DNA of 49,792 nt. It comes from an uncultured Anaerolineales bacterium (GTDB lineage Bacteria; Chloroflexota; Anaerolineae; Anaerolineales; Villigracilaceae). The translations under genes were made by a program, and so were the position numbers. The stretch spans positions 1 to 49,792 of the forward strand of contig CASGHD010000116.1 in assembly GCA_949319575.1 (NCBI GenBank), in the 5' to 3' direction. The notes under the pieces were generated by a model, which was given only the letters and a program-made list of their open reading frames with translations, ran no database searches and had not been told where the DNA came from. Of this stretch, positions 31,401-39,103 are shown one piece after another. Position 1 is the first letter of the stretch; each line of letters begins with the position of its first letter.

Positions 31401-31945
31401 CCGTTGGATTTCATTTGTATACGCGGTTGCTGGCAGATGCCGTCCGACGTTTAAGGTTGGCAGGTTCAATGTTGAACGTCGAAAGCCTCGCCGCTCAACC
31501 TTCCAACCTTCAAACCTTCAACCTTCAACCGATGTCCATGCCTGTGAACGTAGATTTACCCCTCGCCGTCGGAATCCCCGCTGAATACATCCCCGATCAA
31601 GATTTGCGTTTGCGGTTGTATCGCCGCATCGCGGACTTGCGCGATGAAACCGAAATTGACGCGCTGGCATCCGAGTTCAAAGATCGCTTCGGTGAATTAC
31701 CCGAAATGACCGCGAATCTGTTTTATCAGATGCGAGTCAAGTTGAAGGCAGAGAAGGCGGGACTATCGTCCATCAACTGGGAGAGCGGACAGATCGTGTT
31801 GAAATATCCCGCGTCGGCAAATGGAAATGAGTCCAAGCGGTTGGCAGATTTGGGCGCGGGCATCCGCGGCGGCAAGTCCGCGTATTGGTGTTCGTTTGGG
31901 GAGAAGTGGGAGGGGAGGTTGTTGGAGGTGTTGGGGAAACTTTAA
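28412..31945 (+). CDS. mfd: Transcription-repair coupling factor
   Basis: [16 protein letters not shown]...[24 protein letters not shown]...[17 protein letters not shown]...[15 protein letters not shown]. Confidence 0.97.
   Translation: [1177 protein letters not shown]
29134..29201. repeat. Intragenic (mfd) palindromes
   Basis: TCCGTCcGCAGTTCAACTGCtGACGGA and perfect CAATCCGCAGTT-G-AACTGCGGATTG. Confidence 0.85.
29479..29510. repeat. Intragenic (mfd) heptad array CAGTGAC/CAGTTAT
   Basis: cagtgac cagttat cagtgac cagtgaa cagt. Confidence 0.8.
29762..29824. repeat. Intragenic (mfd) pyrimidine heptad/octad array
   Basis: ctcaatctccagtctccagtctccaatctccagtctccaattctccaattctccaattctctt, encoding [21 protein letters not shown]. 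Confidence 0.9.
31497..31530. repeat. Intragenic (mfd) AACCTTC array
   Basis: aaccttccaaccttcaaaccttcaaccttcaacc; a 19-bp stretch recurs in the leuS T-box leader (39326-39344). Confidence 0.85.
31843..31945 (+). repeat. mfd 3'-end direct repeat, left (functional) copy
   Basis: ggcagatttgggcgcgggcatccgcggcggcaagtccgcgtattggtgttcgtttgggg...ttgttggaggtgttgggg..taa recurs at 32697..32799. Confidence 0.9.
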
Positions 31946-31948
31946 TGA

Positions 31949-32007
31949 TTCGCCACAGAGACCACAGAGTTCTCTGAGCTTTTTTTCTCAATGCTCTCTG
32001 TGGCGAA
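31949..32007. repeat. Palindromic CCACAGAG-type repeat, copy B
   Basis: TTCGCCACAGAGACCACAGAGTTCTCTGAG...TCTCAATGCTCTCTGTGGCGAA. Confidence 0.85.
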
Positions 32008-32029
32008 AATGACTTTCGCAAGAGGTCTA

Positions 32030-32443
32030 TTATTCCGCAGTTCCCTCATGGGAGGCAATGTATTCGAGAGTCGCCTGAGTGATCAACCCTGAACGGGTTT
32101 CTCCATTGTCGGAGGCAAACTTGTCCATCAAATTCAAAACTCTTTCGGGCAAGGTAATGTTTACCCGTTTTGACTTGCCCGATAGTTTCGCCGCGTCCAC
32201 TGAAACGACCGCCCAAATGCCATCGGTGTAGTCGGGATTGTTTTGATGATATTCGATGGTTTGAGGCGTAGGGATGGCTTCCCCATCAATCAACATCCCC
32301 TCCAAATGAGCCTCAATCGCTTCGACAACCTCGGATAATGCTTCGTCGAGGGTTGCGCCCGCGCTAAAGCATCCCGCCACATCTGGAACGGTCACGCCGT
32401 AATCGCTGTTAGGATCTTTGTGAATCACAACTGGATAGCGCAT
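32030..32443 (-). CDS. hicB: HicB family antitoxin (HicB fold + ribbon-helix-helix)
   Basis: MRYPVVIHKDPNSDYGVTVPDVAGCFSAGATLDEAL...RVNITLPERVLNLMDKFASDNGETRSGLI. Confidence 0.93.
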   Translation of the reverse strand: MRYPVVIHKDPNSDYGVTVPDVAGCFSAGATLDEALSEVVEAIEAHLEGMLIDGEAIPTPQTIEYHQNNPDYTDGIWAVVSVDAAKLSGKSKRVNITLPERVLNLMDKFASDNGETRSGLITQATLEYIASHEGTAE

Positions 32444-32449
32444 ATTCTC

Positions 32450-32647
32450 TCACTTCTTCTCCGACCAAGACCAACCTGCCTGCCGATAAATACTGCGAAG
32501 GGTGCCGATTGGCAAATCTCTTTTCGGATGTGGGACAGTCACCCTGCCTGGTTTTACGGGATGTTTGAAATGATGGTGACTGCCGCGCACATGCACAAGC
32601 GACCAGCCGTCTGCCTTGAGTTTTGCAATGATGTCGCGGCTGTTCAT
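32450..32647 (-). CDS. hicA: HicA family mRNA interferase toxin
   Basis: MNSRDIIAKLKADGWSLVHVRGSHHHFKHPVKPGRVTVPHPKRDLPIGTLRSIYRQAG. Confidence 0.93.
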   Translation of the reverse strand: MNSRDIIAKLKADGWSLVHVRGSHHHFKHPVKPGRVTVPHPKRDLPIGTLRSIYRQAGWSWSEKK

Positions 32648-32653
32648 GGAGTT

Positions 32654-32681
32654 ATTATACACACACTACACACTGCGTCAA
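32654..32681 (-). promoter_or_regulatory. Sigma70-like promoter for hicAB
   Basis: Minus strand TTGACG-16 bp-TATAAT ending 6 bp before the hicA ATG. Confidence 0.6.
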
Positions 32682-32696
32682 TGCCTTGCATGATTC

Positions 32697-32799
32697 GGCA
32701 GATTTGGGCGCGGCATCCGCGGTGGCAAGTCCGCGTATTGGTGTTCGTTTGGGGATGCTTGGGAGGGGAAGTTGTTGGAGGTGTTGGGGAGGTTGTAAT
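32697..32799 (+). pseudogene. Duplicated, diverged 3' end of mfd
   Basis: Aligns to 31843..31945 with about a dozen differences; frame near the end still reads WEGKLLEVLGRL-stop (mfd: [12 protein letters not shown]-stop). Confidence 0.88.
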
Positions 32800-32912
32800 C
32801 TTGATGGGAATGAGAATTTGAATTGAGTGGGGGGTGCCAAAATTTGCAAGTGGAATAGGAAAATGAGACTTTCCCCATCTTAGCCATAATAACGAATAAC
32901 GATAATAATATA

Positions 32913-32941
32913 TTGACAAACGATAAGTCGTGTGTTACAGT
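32913..32941 (+). promoter_or_regulatory. Sigma70-like promoter upstream of DUF2975-like gene
   Basis: TTGACA-17 bp-TACAGT. Confidence 0.5.
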
Positions 32942-32974
32942 ATACCTATCCTATTACCAAGTGAGGCATTACTT

Positions 32975-33451
32975 ATGAAAAAAGGGTCAACGCTATTCTT
33001 GAAGTTTGTCATTTGTCTTATCGCTATCGGAGTCCTTATATGGCTGATTTGGTTCCCTCAACTTGAAGGAAGAGCCGCTAAACTAGATCTAATCAGCATT
33101 TATATAGATCCGCTTATTATCTATGCTTACATAGGTTCAATTCCATTTTTTGTTGCGTTATATCAGGCATTTAATCTTTTAGGCTATATTGACGGCAATA
33201 AAGTTTTCTCTCAATTATCAGTGAATGCTGTGAGGAATGTAAAATACTGTGCAATCACATTCAGCGGCTTCATTGTGCTAGGAATACTATACATAAGGTT
33301 ATTTGTTAAAGGTGACGACTCGGCGGGCGTTACTGCCTTGGGCATGTTTACTACTTTTGCTTCTATCGTAATTGCAACCGCTGCTGCTATTTTTCAAAGA
33401 CTTCTGCAAAATGCCGTAGACATAAAATCAGAAAATGATTTAACGGTATAA
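32975..33451 (+). CDS. DUF2975-like four-helix membrane protein
   Basis: Multiple TM segments, FFVALYQAFNLLGYIDGNKVFSQLSVNAVRNVKYCA; adjacent to small HTH gene. Confidence 0.75.
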   Translation: MKKGSTLFLKFVICLIAIGVLIWLIWFPQLEGRAAKLDLISIYIDPLIIYAYIGSIPFFVALYQAFNLLGYIDGNKVFSQLSVNAVRNVKYCAITFSGFIVLGILYIRLFVKGDDSAGVTALGMFTTFASIVIATAAAIFQRLLQNAVDIKSENDLTV

Positions 33452-33460
33452 GGTGCAATT

Positions 33461-33667
33461 ATGGCGATAATAATCAATATCGATGTAATGTTGGCAAAGA
33501 GAAAAATGAGTGTTACTGAACTTACCGAGAAAGTTGGTATAACCATGGCCAATCTTTCCATCTTGAAAAATGGAAAGGCAAAGGCTGTCCGTTTTTCAAC
33601 GCTCGAGGCAATTTGTAAAGCATTAGATTGTCAACCGGGAGATATTCTAGAATACAAAAGTGAGTAG
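33461..33667 (+). CDS. XRE/YozG-like small helix-turn-helix regulator
   Basis: INIDVMLAKRKMSVTELTEKVGITMANLSILKNGKAKAVRFSTLEAICKALDCQPGDILEY. Confidence 0.92.
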   Translation: MAIIINIDVMLAKRKMSVTELTEKVGITMANLSILKNGKAKAVRFSTLEAICKALDCQPGDILEYKSE

Positions 33668-33765
33668 CTTTCTGACTTCAAAATGTAGGGAGTCGTACAT
33701 AGTGATGGCGATGTTGAATAATTGGTCAATTTCATTCTCCTTCAGCCCACCCAACTAGGGGCATT

Positions 33766-33985
33766 CTACATCTTCATCCCCCGCGTGGCAATGTAGTTGG
33801 GATGATATTTCCCCAGCGGCGAATCGGACATCAAGTCTTCGTACAGGTCGGTGATGACGAATCCTGCCGCGCATTGTCCGCCGAGCAGGTCGGTCAGCGA
33901 GTGACCGAATTCGAGGGGCAAGCCTTTGGTGAGATATTCGTCCAAGTCTTCTTTCGAGAGGCTGGTCACAAAAAGCATTTCGCCG
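33766..33985 (-). pseudogene. C-terminal remnant of methyltransferase-like gene (copy 1)
   Basis: TSLSKEDLDEYLTKGLPLEFGHSLTDLLGGQCAAGFVITDLYEDLMSDSPLGKYHPNYIATRGMKM; near-identical to 49574..49792, homology lost at about 33970. Confidence 0.75.
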
Positions 33986-34045
33986 ATTCCCAATGGTTAA
34001 AGAAGGGCGCGTTTGATCGCGGATAGTTTCAAACCCCTTATTCTG

Positions 34046-37000
34046 TCAACTAAACAATTTCTCCACATCGTCGTTGGTGAGCGACTTGAAGAAGCTGGCT
34101 TCGGTGGCGATGATGTTTTTTACCAATGCGCGTTTCTTCTCCTGCAATTGCAGGATCTTTTCCTCCACGGTATCACGGGCGATGATCTTATAGATGAAGA
34201 CAGGTTTGTCCTGCCCGATGCGATGAGTGCGGTCGGAGGCTTGCATCTCGACGGCAGGATTCCACCAGGGATCGAGATGGATGACATAATCGGCGGCGGT
34301 CAGGTTCAAACCCACGCCGCCCGCTTTGAGGCTGATGAGGAAGAAGGGATACGCCGGATCGTTCTGGAACTGGTCAACGCGCGCCTGTCGGTTGGAGGTT
34401 TGACCGTCGAGATAGATGTATTTGATCTTACGCGCATCGAGTTCTTTTTTGACGAGTTTGAGCGTTTCTACGAATTGCGAGAAGATGAGCGCTTTATGGT
34501 TTTCGGCTTGCAATGTCTCCAACGTTTCAAACAGAACCTCAAACTTGGGCGCTTCGCCTTTATACTTTTTATCCACGAGGGCGGGATGGATGGCGATCTG
34601 TCGCAGGCGCAGTAAACCTTCAAGAATTTTAAAGCGCGCATCCTGGATGCCGTCGCTTTCGATCAACCCGAGCAGTTCAGCGCGATATCTCTCCCGAGTT
34701 TGCGCGTATATTTTTTTCTGCGCGGGGATCATGTCGGTGTACACGACGCGTTCGGTGCGCGGCGGCAGTTCGGGGGCAACCTGTTCCTTGGTGCGGCGCA
34801 GGATGAACGGATAAACGAGTTTTCGCAGCAGGGAGGCAGTCTCTTCATCGCCGCCGCTTTCGATGGGATTGGCGAACTCGCGCTTGAAGTAATCCATGTT
34901 GCCGAGGAGACCGGGATTGAGAAACGCAAACTGCGACCAAAGTTCGAAGGTATTGTTCTGCACGGGCGTGCCTGTCATCACGATGCGATGATCGCCCTTC
35001 AACAGGCGCGCCGCCTTGGCGCTCTTTGCCAACGGATTTTTGATAGCTTGCGATTCGTCCAGAAGGATGTGATCGAAGTTGTATTTTCGCAGGAGTTCGA
35101 TGTCGCGCAGCATCGTGCCGTAGGTGGTTAGGATCACGTCAAAGTCGTTGAAGGTGGATATATCCTTATTACGAAAGTTCCCCATGTATTCCAGAAAGCG
35201 CAGGTTGGGCGTGAACTTTTCGGATTCGCGCTGCCAGTTGACGATGAGACTTTTTGGAACGACAAGCAAAGACGCCGCGCGGGACTCGCGTGGTCTCGAT
35301 GTATTTTCGGGAACCGCAGCCTGTTCCCGTTGTGATTGAAGATATACCAGCGCTTGGACAGTTTTCCCCAGTCCCATGTCGTCTGCGAGGATGCCGCCGA
35401 AGTTGTATTCGTGTAAAAAATGAAGCCAGTCGAATCCATGTTTTTGGTAGGGACGCAGTTCGCCGGTGAAACCTTTCGGCAGCGGATGCGGCTGGATCCG
35501 CTCGAAGCGACGAAGATGTTCGCGCCGCTGGATCAGGTCGGGGGGAGGTTGAAGCGCGGCGTCCTCCGCGAGCAGGGAATCTAACAAGGGCAGGTGAACG
35601 TCGCTGAGGCGGAATCCTTCGTCGGTCTCTTCCGCCAATCCCCAAAGATGTTTGTATTTCTCGAGCCACTCCGCAGGGATCTTTCCGATGGAGCCGTCGG
35701 TGAGTTTGATGTAGTTTTCACCGCGCTTGAGGGCTTTGCGCGCATCGCGCAGGGAAACCTGCTGGTCGCCGTATTCGATGAAGGTTTTGAGATCGAACCA
35801 ATCAATGCCCGAGGTGATGTAAACGCGCATGGTGGGAGCGGCGCGGTTGATACGCCCTGCCTTGAGATTCTCTTCGCCGTATATCTCGAAGCCCGCCTGC
35901 GCGAGGAGTGGAATCGATTGCATGAGGAAGTCGAAGGGATGGGCGCGGGCGCGCAGTTCGTAGGCGCCTTTGGGGAAGCGGTTGTCGGAGCGTTTGAGGC
36001 GATAGGCGGAATCGGTGAGCAGGTGGATGACATCCTGTTCGCGTTGATGGTTGCGATGAATGCGGATCAGATTCCAACTGTCTGGCACGGTTTCGACGGT
36101 GTAGGGTTCGTCGGTTTTGACGATGGACAGTTCATGTTCCCCGTAGCCAAAGCGCAGATCGGCGCGCAGAATCTTGTCTTTGTTGGTGTCATGCAGGTAG
36201 AGTCGCGGGGTGGGCTCAGCGTGAACGTCCTGCCATTGAACGATGTCGCTTTTTATGGGCAGAAGTTGCGCGATGCGGGCAAAGTATTGTTCGCGAAAGA
36301 TCTCGACCTGCGCTTTGGGAATCTCGATGGGGAAGGATGGCAGAATGGAGAGCGCATTGGCATTGCGGAGCTGGGCGATGCTCTCATCCATCATGATCCA
36401 GACGGGATTCAATGTGATCGTTTCGATATGTTTTTGGGTGTGGATGAATTGCCCGTTTCGCTCACATCCTGCTCGCAGATTGAGCGCGCGCTCATCCTGC
36501 CCCAAATCAATCTTTATTTCCACAGGGTCAGGCAGGATGTGAACGCGGCGTTCGATCTTGTCTGGGTAATGACTCCCGAGGAAAACGGGGATTTCAAGTT
36601 TGGAAAGCATGGAGAGGAATGCGGGCATGTTGCCGGCGCCGATTCCATAGCGCATGTTGTCGGAAAGGGCGTTCAAGAACGAGGCGGAATTAGGGTCAAT
36701 ATTCAGGCATCCCACCGGATTGACATGCTGGAACATGCGGTTGGCAACTTTGATCCATTTTTTGTCCGATTCCAGTAGTTCATTGATCTCTTGCGGCGAT
36801 TTTTTCCAATTGTTTGCAAGCGGTTGCCAGTCATCGGTTTTGACGATCAATGGTTCCAGGGAGTAATAGTAATTGGCGCGGGCGTTGCTTCCGTAACCGT
36901 AATATCCCATTTGCGAACGGGTCAACAACACGACCGCCGCATAATGCGTCAGGTTTGGCGATGTGGAACGACGCGGCGCGAGGGCGAGCGTTTCGCCGAG

Positions 37001-37417
37001 TCTTTTCTCCCAGTTTTGAATGGGCGCTGGGGGAGGAAGAACGGGACTCCTTGCAACGCGCCCTGTCTCATCATCATCATCTTCATCTTCTTCGTAGTCG
37101 CCAAACTCTTTCTCTTCGTCAAGGTAGTCTTTCAATTCCAGCGTGGCGGCGACCATATGCTTGCAGAAGTTGCCTTCGTCTGCGTAGGGACAGTCACATT
37201 CGAAGATCAATTCCCCCGTCTTTTTGCCGACTTCGATCTCGACGGTGTACTCGCCTGAATCGCCGTCCACAAGGATGATCGCTTTGCCGGCGTTAACCAG
37301 TTCAACATTCCAGGCGCGGCCATCTTTGTAGTAGGCGCGTCCGCGCTGGATGGAACCTGGGTCGGTGTACTGCGAAAAAGGAAAATTGGCGATGAGTTCA
37401 GGAGTGAGGGAAGACAT
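34046..37417 (-). CDS. SNF2-family DEAD/DEAH helicase with N-terminal SWIM zinc finger
   Basis: CDCPYADEGNFCKHMVA (SWIM); GGILADDMGLGKTVQAL; ILLDESQAIKN; DPWWNPAVEMQASDRTHRIGQ; ATG at 37417. Confidence 0.93.
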   Translation of the reverse strand: MSSLTPELIANFPFSQYTDPGSIQRGRAYYKDGRAWNVELVNAGKAIILVDGDSGEYTVEIEVGKKTGELIFECDCPYADEGNFCKHMVAATLELKDYLDEEKEFGDYEEDEDDDDETGRVARSPVLPPPAPIQNWEKRLGETLALAPRRSTSPNLTHYAAVVLLTRSQMGYYGYGSNARANYYYSLEPLIVKTDDWQPLANNWKKSPQEINELLESDKKWIKVANRMFQHVNPVGCLNIDPNSASFLNALSDNMRYGIGAGNMPAFLSMLSKLEIPVFLGSHYPDKIERRVHILPDPVEIKIDLGQDERALNLRAGCERNGQFIHTQKHIETITLNPVWIMMDESIAQLRNANALSILPSFPIEIPKAQVEIFREQYFARIAQLLPIKSDIVQWQDVHAEPTPRLYLHDTNKDKILRADLRFGYGEHELSIVKTDEPYTVETVPDSWNLIRIHRNHQREQDVIHLLTDSAYRLKRSDNRFPKGAYELRARAHPFDFLMQSIPLLAQAGFEIYGEENLKAGRINRAAPTMRVYITSGIDWFDLKTFIEYGDQQVSLRDARKALKRGENYIKLTDGSIGKIPAEWLEKYKHLWGLAEETDEGFRLSDVHLPLLDSLLAEDAALQPPPDLIQRREHLRRFERIQPHPLPKGFTGELRPYQKHGFDWLHFLHEYNFGGILADDMGLGKTVQALVYLQSQREQAAVPENTSRPRESRAASLLVVPKSLIVNWQRESEKFTPNLRFLEYMGNFRNKDISTFNDFDVILTTYGTMLRDIELLRKYNFDHILLDESQAIKNPLAKSAKAARLLKGDHRIVMTGTPVQNNTFELWSQFAFLNPGLLGNMDYFKREFANPIESGGDEETASLLRKLVYPFILRRTKEQVAPELPPRTERVVYTDMIPAQKKIYAQTRERYRAELLGLIESDGIQDARFKILEGLLRLRQIAIHPALVDKKYKGEAPKFEVLFETLETLQAENHKALIFSQFVETLKLVKKELDARKIKYIYLDGQTSNRQARVDQFQNDPAYPFFLISLKAGGVGLNLTAADYVIHLDPWWNPAVEMQASDRTHRIGQDKPVFIYKIIARDTVEEKILQLQEKKRALVKNIIATEASFFKSLTNDDVEKLFS

Positions 37418-37540
37418 GCGCAAAGTATACTCTTTCAGGTCTTTCTGAAAAAGAAGATCGCCATATCTGATTCTGACAGAGCAGGAATTGGTAATATACT
37501 GACCGCGGTTACGAATTGCGCTTTTGTTCAACACGGATTC

Positions 37541-37805
37541 GGCGGGCTGAAGCCCTGTGTCTCGACAAGCTCGACAATCACCTCAGTACATGAAAGTCGG
37601 ATAAATCCGACTCGTTGCGCCAGCCCGTAGGCGTCGCAGTGAGCCTGTCGAAATGGCTTCCATGCGCTGAGCCTTGGATTGAGATTGTCGAAATCAGGCG
37701 GCTTCAGCCCCGCGAAACAGGCAACAGAAAACCGCAATTTATGCCCGTGTTTGGTATAGGTTGAATACATGATGGGTTTTTGTAGTAGCGACTTCAATCG
37801 CTACT
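37541..37805. repeat. Cluster of short palindromes
   Basis: AGTCGGATAAATCCGACT (37595-37612), AGTAGCGActtcaaTCGCTACT (37784-37805), and GGGCTGAAGCCC / GGCTTCAGCCCC words. Confidence 0.65.
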
Positions 37806-37907
37806 GTGCCGAGAAAAGACGACTAAAGCCATCACTACGATATTCTTATCAGTTATTCAGCGCCACTACCCGAAGATATACCTTCTTATCCATCAATCAA
37901 GGGCGCT

Positions 37908-38615
37908 TCATACAAACCCCAAACCCCTCTCCTTCAACGATACCCACTTGCTCTGACCGATCACGAGATGGTCGAGCACATCCACATCGAGTAGTTTGCC
38001 CGCTTGCACGATGGCGCGCGTCACGGCGACATCGTCGGGGCTGGGGGTCGGGTCGCCGCTGGGGTGGTTGTGGATGACGACGATGCACGATGCGTTTTTG
38101 CGAATCGCTTCTTTGAAGATTTCGCCGACTCTCACTTGCGATGAATTGACCGAGCCTTTGTACACCTCGACTGTTTCCAAAACCCGATTCCGCCTATCGA
38201 GCAACATCACGCGCAGATGCTCCTGCTCCAATGCGGACATTTCGTACAACACCAGCGCGGCGGCATCGGCAGGGGAGTTGATGGCGATTCTTTCTTCGGG
38301 AGATTCAAGAGTGAGCCTCCGACCTAGCTCGATCGCCGCCTTGATCTGCGCCGCTTTCGCGTCGCCGAGTCCGTGTTGCTTTTTCAACTCGGCGAACGGC
38401 GCGCGGTGGAGTCCTGTCAGCCCGCCGAATTTGTTGAGCAAGCGTTGACCGACCTCTACCGCGTTCTCTCCCACCACGCCCACGCGCAGGAGGATGGCGA
38501 TCAGTTCGGCATTGGTGAGGGCTTGCGCTCCCAGCGTGGATAATCTCTCTCGTGGGCGATCAGCCTCACTTAGGTCCATGATGCGGTAGATGGGTTTGGA
38601 GTTTGTCTCAGCCAT
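37908..38615 (-). CDS. radC: RadC family JAB-domain protein
   Basis: MDLSEADRPRERLSTLGAQALTNAELIAILLRVG...CIVVIHNHPSGDPTPSPDDVAVTR. Confidence 0.95.
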   Translation of the reverse strand: MAETNSKPIYRIMDLSEADRPRERLSTLGAQALTNAELIAILLRVGVVGENAVEVGQRLLNKFGGLTGLHRAPFAELKKQHGLGDAKAAQIKAAIELGRRLTLESPEERIAINSPADAAALVLYEMSALEQEHLRVMLLDRRNRVLETVEVYKGSVNSSQVRVGEIFKEAIRKNASCIVVIHNHPSGDPTPSPDDVAVTRAIVQAGKLLDVDVLDHLVIGQSKWVSLKERGLGFV

Positions 38616-38654
38616 GGAGATATCCCTTCGTTTGGTAAATCAGCGGTCCGCTAA

Positions 38655-38714
38655 GCCACAGAGTTCACAGAGACCTTTGAGAAAAAATCTCAGAATCTCG
38701 GTGTTCTCTGTGAC
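38655..38714. repeat. Palindromic CCACAGAG-type repeat, copy C
   Basis: GCCACAGAGTTCACAGAGACCTTTGAGAAAAAATCTCAGAATCTCGGTGTTCTCTGTGAC. Confidence 0.85.
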
Positions 38715-38812
38715 GAATGAATCTTCGTTGGTTAAACCATTCCCCTATTTTACAGCGAAACCTTGCTTGACATGACCCAACCCGTACAGTAGAATACCGA
38801 ACGCATAAACTT

Positions 38813-38885
38813 GGGCCTGTAGCGCAGTTGGGAGCGCGCCTCAATCGCACTGAGGAGGTCAGGGGTTCGAATCCCCTCAGGTCCA
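38813..38885 (+). tRNA. tRNA-Ala(CGC)
   Basis: Cloverleaf; acceptor GGGCCTG/CAGGTCC with G3:U70; anticodon stem CCTCA-ATCGCAC-TGAGG; GGTTCGAATCC. Confidence 0.93.
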
Positions 38886-38888
38886 CTT

Positions 38889-38968
38889 TTCAGCGACAAG
38901 TAATCAGTGAACAGTTATCAGTCTCTGATTACACTGATTACTGATTACTTTAAAAACTGATAACAGAA
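38889..38968. repeat. Heptad-like AACTGAT/CAGTGAT array between tRNAs
   Basis: cagcgacaagtaatcagtgaacagttatcagtctctgattacactgattactgattactttaaaaactgataacag. Confidence 0.75.
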
Positions 38969-38971
38969 ATT

Positions 38972-39044
38972 GGGCCCATAGCGCAGTTGGGAGCGCGTCT
39001 CAATGGCATTGAGAAGGTCGAGGGTTCGAATCCCTCTGGGTCCA
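38972..39044 (+). tRNA. tRNA-Ala(GGC)
   Basis: GGGCCCA/TGGGTCC acceptor with G3:U70; TCTCA-ATGGCAT-TGAGA. Confidence 0.95.
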
Positions 39045-39057
39045 CAAATTAATATTA

Positions 39058-39088
39058 GACCTCACAGATTATCAAAACCTGTGAGGTC
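39058..39088. repeat. Perfect palindrome GACCTCACAG...CTGTGAGGTC
   Basis: 10-bp perfect arms, no T-run after it. Confidence 0.8.
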
Positions 39089-39103
39089 TGAAACAAAGGT
39101 TTT

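Noticed and set aside
32420-32821. 133-aa plus-strand ORF across hicA and the mfd tail duplicate
   Set aside because: Antisense to hicA and out of frame with the mfd tail; the duplicated mfd end explains the sequence better
35594-36778. 394-aa plus-strand ORF inside the SNF2 gene
   Set aside because: Antisense to a strongly motif-supported helicase; composition-driven shadow ORF with no recognisable motifs
34046-37417. SNF2 helicase as part of a DISARM/DpdE-like defence island
   Set aside because: No methyltransferase, PLD or DUF1998 partners adjacent; SWIM-SNF2 proteins are common stand-alone genes
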